Below, one piece after another: positions 16,908 to 25,476 of a stretch of DNA of 64,000 nt. Position 1 is the stretch's first letter. Every line of letters begins with the position of its first letter. The position numbers and the translations under genes are program-made. Below the pieces are notes generated by a model. The model was not told the origin of the DNA. It searched no databases and saw only the letters and a program-made list of their open reading frames with translations. The stretch is from Bradyrhizobium diazoefficiens (GTDB taxonomy: Bacteria; Pseudomonadota; Alphaproteobacteria; Rhizobiales; Xanthobacteraceae). The stretch covers positions 6,200,001 to 6,264,000 of the forward strand of contig NZ_CP067041.1 in the NCBI RefSeq assembly GCF_016599855.1. The letters run 5' to 3'.

Positions 16908-18104
16908 ATGGACCTGTCGTTCAATGCCGAGGAGCGCGCCTTCCAGGACGAGGTGCGAAGCTTCATCGCAAAAAATCTCACTGACGAGATGAAGCGCGCC
17001 ACCGCGCTGACGCCGTCGGTGTTCTCAGACCCCGACATCGGCATGGCCTGGCAACGCGCGCTGCACGCCCACGGCTGGGGTGCGCCGGGCTGGCCGGTCG
17101 AGCATGGCGGACCGGACTGGACGCCGGCGCAGCGCTGGATCTTCGAGACCGAATGCGCGAGGGCCGGCGTGCCGAATGTTAATGTGATGGGCGTGAAGAT
17201 GGTCGGGCCCGTCATCATCGGCTTCGGCTCGCCCGAGCAGAAGAATTTTTACCTGCCGCGGATTCTCTCCGGCGAGGATTACTGGTGCCAGGGCTATTCC
17301 GAGCCGGGCTCCGGCTCCGATCTCTCCTCGCTGAAGACGCGCGCGGTGCGCGACGGCGACGACTACATCGTCAACGGCACGAAGATCTGGACCACGCACG
17401 CGCATCACGCCAACCGCATGTTCGCGCTGGTGCGCACCAGCGACGGCCCGCGGCAGCAGGACGGCATCAGCTTCATCCTGATAGACATAAAGACGCCCGG
17501 CATCACGACGCGTCCCATTCTCACCATCGGCGGCGACCACGAGGTCAACCAGGTGTTCTTCGACGACGTGCGCGTGCCCGTGGCCAACCGCGTCGGCGAG
17601 GAAGGCAAGGGCTGGACCTACGGCAAATATCTGCTCGAGTTCGAGCGCGGCTCCGGCATTGCATCCGCCAAGCTGCGTGAAGGACTGAAGGCGATCGCCG
17701 AGCTCGCCGAGTCGGACCTGACCGGCCGAGCCATCGACAGCCCCGATATCGCGATGCGCATCTCGGAGGTTGAGGTCGATATCGATGCGTTGGAGATGAC
17801 GGAGCTGCGCGTGCTCTCGGCGCTGCAGACGGGGCAAAATCCCGGCGCGGTGTCGTCGATCCTGAAGCTACGCAACAGCGAGATCCGGCAAGCCGTGACG
17901 CGGTTGGGGGTCGACGTGATCGGCCATGACGCCCTTGCGGTCGAGCCGATGCGTCCACTTTACAAGCTCAACCATGAGCCGGCGCTGCCGGAGGAGATGC
18001 TGACGGTGGTGCCGGAATATCTCAACGGCCGCGCCTACACGATCTTCGGCGGCACGTCCGAGATCCAGCGCGATATCATTGCGAAGATGATGCTCGGGAT
18101 TTAA
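16908..18104 (+). CDS. acyl-CoA dehydrogenase, second of a pair
   Basis: A 398-residue flavoenzyme with the standard layout: N-terminal helices, the [20 protein letters not shown] flavin/substrate segment, [19 protein letters not shown], and the C-terminal [22 protein letters not shown] signature. It should oxidise an acyl-CoA to the 2-enoyl-CoA and pass electrons to ETF. Together with the preceding gene it probably forms a heteromeric dehydrogenase. The ribosome site AAGGAG is about 7 bases upstream. A short palindrome lies after the stop, between this operon and the convergent Mo-hydroxylase gene. Confidence 0.87.
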   Translation: MDLSFNAEERAFQDEVRSFIAKNLTDEMKRATALTPSVFSDPDIGMAWQRALHAHGWGAPGWPVEHGGPDWTPAQRWIFETECARAGVPNVNVMGVKMVGPVIIGFGSPEQKNFYLPRILSGEDYWCQGYSEPGSGSDLSSLKTRAVRDGDDYIVNGTKIWTTHAHHANRMFALVRTSDGPRQQDGISFILIDIKTPGITTRPILTIGGDHEVNQVFFDDVRVPVANRVGEEGKGWTYGKYLLEFERGSGIASAKLREGLKAIAELAESDLTGRAIDSPDIAMRISEVEVDIDALEMTELRVLSALQTGQNPGAVSSILKLRNSEIRQAVTRLGVDVIGHDALAVEPMRPLYKLNHEPALPEEMLTVVPEYLNGRAYTIFGGTSEIQRDIIAKMMLGI

Positions 18105-18130
18105 CCCCACGCTGATGCTGCATTCTCAAT

Positions 18131-18170
18131 TGTCGTCCCGGACAAGCGTAAGCGCAGAGCCGGGACGACA
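18131..18170. repeat. intergenic palindrome between convergent genes
   Basis: TGTCGTCCCGG (18131-18141) and its exact inverse CCGGGACGACA (18160-18170) flank an 18-base loop. It could terminate transcription from both sides. Confidence 0.7.
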
Positions 18171-18194
18171 GCGAGTTTGTTGCGACAGCGTAGA

Positions 18195-20522
18195 TTATAC
18201 CGCCCCCACCTTCGCCTCCCTGATCGCCTGCCAGATCTTCTGCGGCGTCAGCGGCGTGTTGAGATGGGTGATGCCGAGCTCGGCGAGCGCGTCCATCACG
18301 CCGTTGGTGACGCAAGGAGGGCCGCCGATGGCGCCGGATTCGCCGCAGCCCTTGGCGCCGAGCGGATTGGTGCGGCAGGGCGCGGAATCATCGAGCGTGA
18401 CCACGATCGGCGGGACGTCGTCGGCGCGCGGAATGCAATAGTCCTGAAAGCTCGCGGTGAGGAGCTGGCCGTCGGCATCGTAGGAGACGCCCTCATATAG
18501 TGCCTGGCCGATGCCCTGCGCGACACCGCCATGGATCTGCCCGGTGACCAGCATCGGGTTCACGGCGACCCCGACGTCATCGACGGTGATGTAGCGCACG
18601 ACCTTGGATACGCCGGTGTCAGGATCGATCTCGACCTCGCAGATGTGCGTGCCGTTCGGCCAGCTCGGCCCGTCGACCTCGCCTTCGGAATCGACGCTGA
18701 GCTTGGCGCCGCTCTCCTTCTCGGCAAGATCGAACAGGCTGATGCGCCGGTCGGTGCCGACCACGGTGAGCATGCCGCCCTGATATTCGATGTCCTCGAC
18801 CGAGGTCTCCAGCACGTTCGCCGCCTTCTCGCGCGCCTTCTGGATCAGATCATTGGAGGAGACCGCGACCGCGGTGCCGCCGACGAATAGCGAGCGCGAG
18901 CCGACGCTGCCGAAGCCCATCGCGAGATCAGTGTCGCCCTGGACCACGTCGATCTTGTCCATGGGGATGCCGAGCGTGTCGGAGATCATCTGGGTGTAGG
19001 TGGTCTGCAAGCCCTGCCCCATCGCCATGGTGCCGGAATGCAGCACGACGCGGCCCTGCGCCGTCGCGTGCAGGCTGACCTTCTCGGTATGAGCACGGCC
19101 GCCGGTCCATTCGATGTAGGAGGTGAGGCCGCGGCCATAAAGCAGGCCCTTCTTCTTCGCCGCCTTCTTGCGCGCGGCAAAACCGTCCCAGTCGGCAAGT
19201 TTTACCGCGCGATCGAGCATGTGCGCGAAGGCGCCCGAGTCATACACCTGGCCGGCGGCATTGGTGTAGGGCAATTGCGCCGGCTTGATGTAGTTCACCT
19301 TGCGGATCGCCCGCGGATCCATGCCGATCTTTCGCGCGGCCGCGTCGAACAGGCGCTCGACGATGAAGACGGCTTCGGGCCGGCCAGCGCCGCGATAGGC
19401 ACCGACCGGCGCAGTGTGGGTCATCACCGACTTGACCTCGAAATGCACTAGCGGCAGGTCGTAGACGCCGGTCTGTACGAACGGCCCGAGCACCAGCGGA
19501 ATGATGTTGCCCGTACCCGAGGAGTAGGCACCAGTGCAGCCGATCGACGTGACGCGATAGGCGAGCACCTTGCCCTTCTCGTCTAGCGCGAACGCCGCAG
19601 TCGAGGTGAGATCCCGGCCGTGCGTGCCGCCGACGAACTCATCGGTGCGGTCGCCGCGCCAGCGGATCTTCCTGTTCAGCTTGGTCGCGGCATAGGCGAC
19701 GATGCCGTCCTCCGGATAAAGGCTGGTCTTCTGGCCAAAGCCGCCGCCGATGTCGCCGACCAGCACGCGCACGCTGTCCTTCGGCCGTTTGAGGATCGAT
19801 TCTGCGAGGAGATCACGGGTCGAGGCCGGCGTCTGCGACTGCACATGCAGGAGCAGCCGGCCGGTCTTCTTGTCGATCTCGGCAATGGTCGAACGCGGCT
19901 CCATCGCGGAGGGCACCAGGCGTTGGCTGACCAGGTCGAGCTCGACCGTGTGCGCGGCCTTGGCGAACGCCTCATTCACCTTGGCGGCATCGCCATAGCT
20001 CATCGCGCCCACGATGTTGTCGGGCGCCTCCGGCCACACCACGGGCGCACCGGGCTTCACGGCCTCGACGGGATCGACCACCGCCGGCTGCACGTCATAC
20101 TCGACCACGATGGCTTCCGCTGCGCTCTGGGCCTCTGCACGTGACGAAGCCACCACCGCCGCCACTGCCTCGCCGGTGTAACGCACCACCTGATGGGCGA
20201 GCAGCCGACGCGGCGGCACCGTCATCGGCTTGCCGTCCGGACGTTTGAAGATGCTCAGCGTCGGGATCGCGCCGACGTCGTCCTTGATCAGATCGGCGCC
20301 GGTGTAGATCGCCGTAACGCCGGGCATCGATGCCGCCGCACTGGTGTCGATCGCGACGATCTTCGCATGCGCGTGCGGCGAGCGCAGCACGTGCAACCAC
20401 AGCGCGCCGTCGGCCGGCTTGTCGTCGATGAATTGCCCCTTTCCGGTGAGCAGTCTTTGGTCTTCCAAACGCTTGACGGGTTGCCCCGCTCCGAAACGCA
20501 AATTGCCGGGAAGAATATTCAT
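18195..20522 (-). CDS. xanthine dehydrogenase/CoxL-family molybdopterin-binding subunit
   Basis: A 775-residue large subunit of a molybdenum hydroxylase. The small (a/b hammerhead) domain is at about residues 20-130 and the Mo-binding domain follows. The active-site loop reads AYRGAGR, the form II signature, not the AYRCSFR of true CO dehydrogenase. The catalytic Glu is in [12 protein letters not shown] near the C-terminus. ATG 20522 starts with the family's [20 protein letters not shown]. The FAD and 2Fe-2S subunits that normally accompany it are not adjacent on either side. The substrate (an aldehyde or N-heterocycle) is unknown. A DapA-family gene lies 116 bases upstream on the same strand. 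Confidence 0.88.
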   Translation of the reverse strand: MNILPGNLRFGAGQPVKRLEDQRLLTGKGQFIDDKPADGALWLHVLRSPHAHAKIVAIDTSAAASMPGVTAIYTGADLIKDDVGAIPTLSIFKRPDGKPMTVPPRRLLAHQVVRYTGEAVAAVVASSRAEAQSAAEAIVVEYDVQPAVVDPVEAVKPGAPVVWPEAPDNIVGAMSYGDAAKVNEAFAKAAHTVELDLVSQRLVPSAMEPRSTIAEIDKKTGRLLLHVQSQTPASTRDLLAESILKRPKDSVRVLVGDIGGGFGQKTSLYPEDGIVAYAATKLNRKIRWRGDRTDEFVGGTHGRDLTSTAAFALDEKGKVLAYRVTSIGCTGAYSSGTGNIIPLVLGPFVQTGVYDLPLVHFEVKSVMTHTAPVGAYRGAGRPEAVFIVERLFDAAARKIGMDPRAIRKVNYIKPAQLPYTNAAGQVYDSGAFAHMLDRAVKLADWDGFAARKKAAKKKGLLYGRGLTSYIEWTGGRAHTEKVSLHATAQGRVVLHSGTMAMGQGLQTTYTQMISDTLGIPMDKIDVVQGDTDLAMGFGSVGSRSLFVGGTAVAVSSNDLIQKAREKAANVLETSVEDIEYQGGMLTVVGTDRRISLFDLAEKESGAKLSVDSEGEVDGPSWPNGTHICEVEIDPDTGVSKVVRYITVDDVGVAVNPMLVTGQIHGGVAQGIGQALYEGVSYDADGQLLTASFQDYCIPRADDVPPIVVTLDDSAPCRTNPLGAKGCGESGAIGGPPCVTNGVMDALAELGITHLNTPLTPQKIWQAIREAKVGAV

Positions 20523-20638
20523 TCCGCTAGGTCCTTGAAGTCTCTTGAAATGCGGGCCGCCTTTTAGCGGATCGAGACATGCGAGACCAGCCGCGCTTTT
20601 GGGCGGCGGCACCATGGATTCGTCATGCCCGGAGGGGC

Positions 20639-21514
20639 CTACGCCAGCTCGCGCAGCGCCGCTTCCACCACCTTGCGCGCATCGGCCGACAGTGCGGCCT
20701 GCGGCGGGACGGGATCGCCGACATCGTAGCCCTGGATCGCGAGGCCCGCCTTGATGCAGGCGGCGAGGTTGAAGCGGGCGAAGGCTTCGTTGATGCGCCA
20801 CAGCTTGCGCTGGAGCGCCATGGCCTCGTCCCAGCGGCCGGCCTGGCAGAGATCATAGAGCGCCACGCTCTGGCGCGGAATGATGCAGGCCGGGCCCGCC
20901 ATCCAGCCGACCCCGCCGATCAGCATCACCGTAACAGGGATATGGGCGGAGGCCGAGAACACGCGCAAGGAATCGCCGCAGCGGTTCATGATCGAGAGCA
21001 GCCGCCCGGTGTTGGTCGAGGCGTCCTTGATGTAGCCGATGCCCGGATGCTCGGCGAGGCGCGCGATGATTTCGAGTGTGAGATCGGAGCGCTGGAATTG
21101 CGGATTGGTGTAGATGACGACCGGAATGTCCACGGCGTCCGCGATACTGCGGAAATAGGATTCGACCTGGGCGTCCGCAAGCGGGAAGTAGGCCTCGAGG
21201 ATTGCCAGAACGCCGTCGGCGCCGAGCTTCTGATAGGCCTGCGCCTGGGCCACTGCATCGGCAGTCGAGGTCGACGCAACGCCCGCCACAACAGGCACAC
21301 GGCCCTTCGCGGCCTCGATTGTGGTCTGCACGACCGCCATACGCTGGGCGGCGCCGAGATAAGCGAACTCACCGGTCGAGCCGAGCGGTGTGAGCCCGTG
21401 CACGCCGGCGCCGATCAGATCGTCGCAGAGCTTTGCGAGGGCCGCCGTTCGCACCGTGCCATCCGCATCAACGGGCGAGACGAGATAGGGGAAGACACCG
21501 CGAAAATCGGGCAT
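20639..21514 (-). CDS. dihydrodipicolinate synthase family protein (DapA-like)
   Basis: A 291-residue class I lyase/synthase barrel. The Schiff-base Lys is in GYIKDAS and the general-acid Tyr in VVIYTNP; the N-terminal GSTGEFAYL substrate-binding loop is conserved. It is unlikely to be the housekeeping DapA, because essential loop residues differ and the neighbours are catabolic. It may act as an aldolase or decarboxylating dehydratase on a 2-oxo acid, and could share a pathway with the Mo-hydroxylase gene downstream. The divergent HtrA-like gene starts 173 bases away. Confidence 0.82.
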   Translation of the reverse strand: MPDFRGVFPYLVSPVDADGTVRTAALAKLCDDLIGAGVHGLTPLGSTGEFAYLGAAQRMAVVQTTIEAAKGRVPVVAGVASTSTADAVAQAQAYQKLGADGVLAILEAYFPLADAQVESYFRSIADAVDIPVVIYTNPQFQRSDLTLEIIARLAEHPGIGYIKDASTNTGRLLSIMNRCGDSLRVFSASAHIPVTVMLIGGVGWMAGPACIIPRQSVALYDLCQAGRWDEAMALQRKLWRINEAFARFNLAACIKAGLAIQGYDVGDPVPPQAALSADARKVVEAALRELA

Positions 21515-21687
21515 ATGGGGAAGGGTCCCGGGCGTGTTGCAGCTCAGCTTGCGCGACTAACACGGTATCGTTTGACCGGCAAGCGAACTGCCGATGGACC
21601 ATCCGCCGCAGCCCTGTCCTGGCCAACCGGGCAGTTTCGCAATCGCCCGCGGCATCCCAGATTGAAGGCAGCTTACAGGAGCCTGCC

Positions 21688-22554
21688 ATGACCGATTCCA
21701 CGCCTCTGTCTTCATTATCATCCGCGCTCGCCGATGTGGTGGCGCGCGTCGCACCGTCCATCGTCTCCGTCCATTCGCATCGCTCCCGCTCGACCGGCTT
21801 CGTCTGGAAACCGGGCCTGATCGTCACCGCCGACGAAGCGCTGGCGGACGAAGGCGACGTGCAGATCGCCCTTCCCGATGGCAGCACCGTTGCCGCCACG
21901 ATCGCCGGCCGCGACCACACCACCGACATCGCATTGCTGCGCACTGAGGCCGGCATGGCCCCGGTCAAGCTCGCCACGGCGGTCCCTGCCCTCGGCACGC
22001 TGTCGGTCGTGGTTTCCACCAATCGCGATGCCCCGAGTGCGGCGCTCGGGATGGTGTCGGTATCAGGCAAGGGCTGGCGCTCCTTGCGCGGCGGCGAGCT
22101 CGATGCGCGGATCGAGCTCGATGTTCGTTTGCGTCCGAGCCAGGAGGGCGGCCTCGCGCTCGATGCCTCGGGCGAGGCCTTCGGCATGGCCGTGCTCGGG
22201 CCGCGGCGCGTGCTGGTGATCCCGACGGCGACGATCGAGCGCGTTGCGGCGCAGCTGGAGGCGCGCGGCCGCATCGCCCGCGGATATCTCGGACTCGGCC
22301 TCCAGCCGCTGCGGCTCGACGACGGCATCGGCGCGATGGTGATGAATGTCGACAAGACGGGTCCGGCGGCCACGGCCGGCATCCGCCAGGGCGACGTGAT
22401 TGTGGCGGTCAATGACCAGAAGCTCTCCAGTGTGCGCGCCCTGTCGCGGACGCTGGGACCGGCGAGCGTTGGCACAGTCGTCGGTGTCGCGGTCCGCCGC
22501 GGCGGCGAGCCGGCGAGCTTCAAGGTCACGATTGGCGAGAGGCCGGAGGCGTGA
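21688..22554 (+). CDS. HtrA/DegP-like protein lacking catalytic His and Ser, with PDZ domain
   Basis: A 288-residue trypsin-fold plus PDZ protein. Aligned by eye to DegP, the protease half is clear (VAPSIVSVHS...SRSTGFVW, IVTADEALADEGDVQIALPDGSTVAATIAGRDHTTDIALLR). The catalytic His of TNNHVV is Glu50 (IVTADEAL). The Asp is kept (Asp80). The nucleophile of GNSGG is Glu153 (SQEGGLALDASGEAFGM). It should therefore be proteolytically inactive. The PDZ domain is at about residues 190-285 (GYLGLGLQP...AGIRQGDVIVAVNDQKL). There is no signal peptide, so it is cytoplasmic. ATG 21688 follows ACAGGA. Its stop overlaps the GTG start of a LuxR-type gene, suggesting the two proteins work together. Confidence 0.83.
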   Translation: MTDSTPLSSLSSALADVVARVAPSIVSVHSHRSRSTGFVWKPGLIVTADEALADEGDVQIALPDGSTVAATIAGRDHTTDIALLRTEAGMAPVKLATAVPALGTLSVVVSTNRDAPSAALGMVSVSGKGWRSLRGGELDARIELDVRLRPSQEGGLALDASGEAFGMAVLGPRRVLVIPTATIERVAAQLEARGRIARGYLGLGLQPLRLDDGIGAMVMNVDKTGPAATAGIRQGDVIVAVNDQKLSSVRALSRTLGPASVGTVVGVAVRRGGEPASFKVTIGERPEA

Positions 22555-22922
22555 GCGAGGACAATGCGCCGGAGATCGTGCTGTCGCTCGAGATCGACGA
22601 TCCCACCCTCGCCGATCGCCTCGCGACGTTGCTCGGCAATGTCTCGGGGCTTCGCCTTGCCGCGCCGGGCGAGACCGCCATGGCGAGCGTTGTCGCACGC
22701 GATCCGCGCCTCATGCCCGATGACATCGCACTGACGCAGCGCGAGCTCGACGTGCTGGCGTTGATGGCGGAAGGCGCTTCCAATAAGATGATCGCGCGCC
22801 AGCTCAACATCTCCGTGCATACCGTGAAATTCCATGTCGGCTCGCTGCTCGATAAGCTGGACGCCACCGGCCGCACCGATGCGGTGGCGCATGCGGCGCG
22901 CCGCGGTGTGATCGAGCTATAG
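22551..22922 (+). CDS. short LuxR-type HTH protein
   Basis: A 123-residue protein whose second half (about residues 58-123: LTQRELDVLALMAEGASNKMIARQLNISVHTVKFHVGSLLDKLDATGRTDAVAHAARRGVI) is a complete LuxR/NarL DNA-binding domain. The first about 55 residues look like the beginning of a receiver domain but lack its phosphorylation Asp and length, so phosphorelay control is unlikely. The GTG start at 22551 overlaps the upstream stop (GTGA), and no separate ribosome site is obvious, so translation depends on the pseudoprotease gene. Its last six bases overlap the tail of the convergent histidine kinase gene. Confidence 0.82.
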   Translation: MSEDNAPEIVLSLEIDDPTLADRLATLLGNVSGLRLAAPGETAMASVVARDPRLMPDDIALTQRELDVLALMAEGASNKMIARQLNISVHTVKFHVGSLLDKLDATGRTDAVAHAARRGVIEL

Positions 22923-24002
22923 CGCGGCCGGGAAGCTGAGCTCGACCGTCAGGCCCGGCGCGTTGTCATGCAGCGCGATCTCGGCGCCGTGCAGGCGCGA
23001 CACCGCTGCGACCAGGCTCAGGCCGAGGCCGTTGCCTGGCGTATAGCGGCTCTGCTCGAGGCGGTAGAAGCGCTTGAACACCTGGTCATGCTGATCGGCA
23101 GCGATGCCCGGACCATCATCGGCGATGGCGATCATCGCGCCGTTGCCGGCGTTGCGACAGGTCACTGTGACCTTTCCGCCCGGGCGGCCGTGCTTGATGG
23201 CGTTGTCCACGAGATTGGCGATGGCATCGAACAGCAGGTCGCGGTCGCCGGTCACAGCGACCTGGCGGTCGCCGCCTAAGCTCAGGCGCGTCGCGACCTG
23301 CTCTGCGGCGGCGTCATAGAGCTCGACGACCTCGCCGGCGATCTCGGCAAGGTTGAGCGCGCGAAACGCGCTGCGGCGGGCGCGGGTCTCGATCTCCGAG
23401 ATCCGCGTGATCGAGGCGAACATGCCGAGCACCGCATCGAGGTCGGCGATAGTATCGCCGATCAGCGTGGCATCGGCCTCATTGTTGCGTGGGGCGTGAT
23501 AGGCCTTCTCCAGCCGGCCGCGCATGCGCGTCAGCGGCGTGCGCAGATCGTGAGCGACATTGTCGCTGACCTGCTTGACCTCGCCCATCAGCGTCTCGAT
23601 GCGGTCGAGCATCTGGTTGAGGTTTTCGGCGACGCGGTCCCATTCGTCATGGCTGCCGCGCAGGGGAATGCGGCGGTCGAGGCCGGACAGCATGATGGCG
23701 CGGCTGGCGGCGTTGATCTCCTCGATTCGCCCGACCGTACGCCGCGTCACCAGCACGGCGGCGAGGCCCGCCAGCACCAAGAGCAGCACGGCGACCGCAA
23801 TCGTCGCAAGCTCGATCATCGCAGTGAAACCGCTGTAATCGCCGACATCTCCGACCCGGCTTCGCACGTAAGCGAGCGTGCCGAAATAGACATAGGCGAT
23901 GATCGCCGCGACAATCAGGCCGAAGATCGCAATCGCGATCAGCGCCAGCCGGAAGGTCGAGGAGCGAAGCGTCTTAGCCAGGAGCACGGAGGCAATATCC
24001 AA
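22917..24002 (-). CDS. HAMP-domain sensor histidine kinase
   Basis: A 361-residue inner-membrane sensor kinase: two membrane helices (about 18-42 and 63-86) with only about 20 residues between them, HAMP (about 87-140), H-box with His151 (DNVAHDLRTPL), and an ATPase domain (NLVDNAIKHGRPGG, DDGPGIA, GNGLGLSLV). The tiny periplasmic loop argues for sensing in or near the membrane, or through a partner. The annotated TTG start at 24002 overlaps the response-regulator gene by 29 bases; a GTG at 23987 is an alternative. It forms an operon with the upstream regulator. Confidence 0.88.
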   Translation of the reverse strand: MDIASVLLAKTLRSSTFRLALIAIAIFGLIVAAIIAYVYFGTLAYVRSRVGDVGDYSGFTAMIELATIAVAVLLLVLAGLAAVLVTRRTVGRIEEINAASRAIMLSGLDRRIPLRGSHDEWDRVAENLNQMLDRIETLMGEVKQVSDNVAHDLRTPLTRMRGRLEKAYHAPRNNEADATLIGDTIADLDAVLGMFASITRISEIETRARRSAFRALNLAEIAGEVVELYDAAAEQVATRLSLGGDRQVAVTGDRDLLFDAIANLVDNAIKHGRPGGKVTVTCRNAGNGAMIAIADDGPGIAADQHDQVFKRFYRLEQSRYTPGNGLGLSLVAAVSRLHGAEIALHDNAPGLTVELSFPAAL

Positions 24003-24666
24003 TGCCGCGGATGGTATGGATCAATGGATAGGCCTGGGCATCGTCGACCTTGCGGCGGACGCGCCCGACATAGACGTCGATGATGTTGGTCGAGGGATCG
24101 AAATGCAGGTCCCAGACGTGCTGGAGCAGCATCGCGCGGGAGACAACGCGACCTTCGTTGCGGACGAGATATTCGAGCAGCTGAAATTCGCGCGGCAGCA
24201 GTGGAATTTTGCGGCCACGGCGGCTGGCATTGCGCGCGATCAGATCGACGGCGAGATCGCCGACCCGCAGGATCGTTTCCTTGGCGATGGTCTCGCTGCG
24301 GCGCCCAAGCGCCTCGAGGCGCGCGAGCAGTTCGACGAAGGAGAACGGTTTGACGAGGTAATCGTCGCCGCCGGCGCGGAGGCCTCGCACGCGGTCATCG
24401 ACCTCGCCGAGCGCGGAGATGATCAGGAAAGGGGCGGCAACGCCGTCGTCGCGCATCTGCCGCATCACGGCGATGCCGTCGATGTCGGGCAGCATGCGGT
24501 CGATGGTGATCACGGCATAGTCGCGCGCCACGCCATGGCTCAGCGCTTCATGTCCCGTGGCGGCGAGATCGACGTCATAGCCGGAGGTCGTCAGCTCCTC
24601 GACGAGCTGGCCTGCGGTTTCCGGATCATCCTCGACGACCAAGATGCGGCGGTGGCCTCCTGTCAT
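23974..24666 (-). CDS. OmpR-family response regulator
   Basis: A 230-residue response regulator with receiver domain (acidic pocket VEDD at 11-14, phospho-Asp56 in TIDRMLP, Lys106 in YLVKPF) and a C-terminal winged helix (about 130-227, LPREFQLLEYLVRNEGRVVSRAMLLQHVWDLHFDPSTNIIDVYVGRVRRKV). It precedes and overlaps its kinase gene. The nearest candidate target is the exported Gly/His-rich protein gene transcribed divergently in function but on the same strand just upstream (24764-25303). Similar pairs in rhizobia respond to metals or envelope stress, but the signal is not readable here. Confidence 0.9.
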   Translation of the reverse strand: MTGGHRRILVVEDDPETAGQLVEELTTSGYDVDLAATGHEALSHGVARDYAVITIDRMLPDIDGIAVMRQMRDDGVAAPFLIISALGEVDDRVRGLRAGGDDYLVKPFSFVELLARLEALGRRSETIAKETILRVGDLAVDLIARNASRRGRKIPLLPREFQLLEYLVRNEGRVVSRAMLLQHVWDLHFDPSTNIIDVYVGRVRRKVDDAQAYPLIHTIRGIGYCLRAPG

Positions 24667-24763
24667 GACGTGCTCCGCGCGACGGTCGCCACCAGACTAT
24701 CCCGTTCCGGGGCTGAGCGGAACTGCCCGGTGGCGATCGCGACAATGGTGCGGTCCGGCGATG

Positions 24764-25303
24764 CTAGTACCAATAGTCCCCGCACACATTGACCCATTGC
24801 CACCCATAAGGCGTCCAGCTCCTGCGCCAGCAGCCGTCGTAGTAGCCGGCGTAAATGAAGGGTGCGCCGAAGAAGGCGAAGCGATGATGATGCCGGAAGA
24901 AGAAGGCGTGGCGGCCGATAAATGGTCTGCCGTGGAAGCGAGCGCCACCGAAGCGCGGCCCAACGAAGGCCGCGCGGGCAGCCATTGGCCCGCCGGCGAA
25001 ACGCGGCCCAAAGCCCGCATGGGCCGCCATCGGTGCGCCGGCGAAGCGAGCACCGCCGAAGCGAGCACCGCCGAATTGAGCGCCGCCGAAATGAGCGCCG
25101 CCCATGCCTCCCATGCGCATGCCGCCCCCACCGAAATGGCCGCCGCCACCGAAGCCGCCGCCGAAACCGCCATGCCCGCCGCCGCTGAAACCACCACCGT
25201 GGCCGCCGCCCCCACCTCCACCTCGGGCGAGAACCGGCGAAGCGACCGCCAATGTCGCAGCCATGGCCGCCGCGACGAAGCCGGTGAGAAGCCTGTTGTT
25301 CAT
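24764..25303 (-). CDS. exported Gly/His-rich protein
   Basis: A 179-residue low-complexity exported protein. The signal peptide is about residues 1-26 (ending VLA-RG). A Gly/His-rich stretch follows, then repeated GGARF/GPRF units (FGGARFGGARFAGAP...GPRFAGGP), a His-rich FFFRHHHRFAFF segment, and a cysteine-containing aromatic end (GYYDGCWRRSWTPYGWQWVNVCGDYWY). Aromatic-Cys tails of this kind are common in rhizobial surface proteins of unknown role, and the His/Gly content allows metal binding. A convincing AGGATATTC ribosome site lies upstream. Confidence 0.75.
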   Translation of the reverse strand: MNNRLLTGFVAAAMAATLAVASPVLARGGGGGGGHGGGFSGGGHGGFGGGFGGGGHFGGGGMRMGGMGGAHFGGAQFGGARFGGARFAGAPMAAHAGFGPRFAGGPMAARAAFVGPRFGGARFHGRPFIGRHAFFFRHHHRFAFFGAPFIYAGYYDGCWRRSWTPYGWQWVNVCGDYWY

Positions 25304-25476
25304 CTGAATATCCTCCTTGTCGCGGCGACAGTCTCGCCGCTCCAGGGGATCAGATGAGGAAAATGCGCCGTCACCTTCAACTTACAAATGCGCCAGATTC
25401 TGACGCGGAAGTTAGGGGCGACACGGGGCTCTATCACTGCCTCTCCCCGCAGAAGAGCGGGGGAAGAGATTAGAAC

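Noticed and set aside
18195..20522. True carbon monoxide dehydrogenase (CoxL form I)
   Set aside because: The active-site loop is AYRGAGR, not AYRCSFR, and the Cox partner genes are absent.
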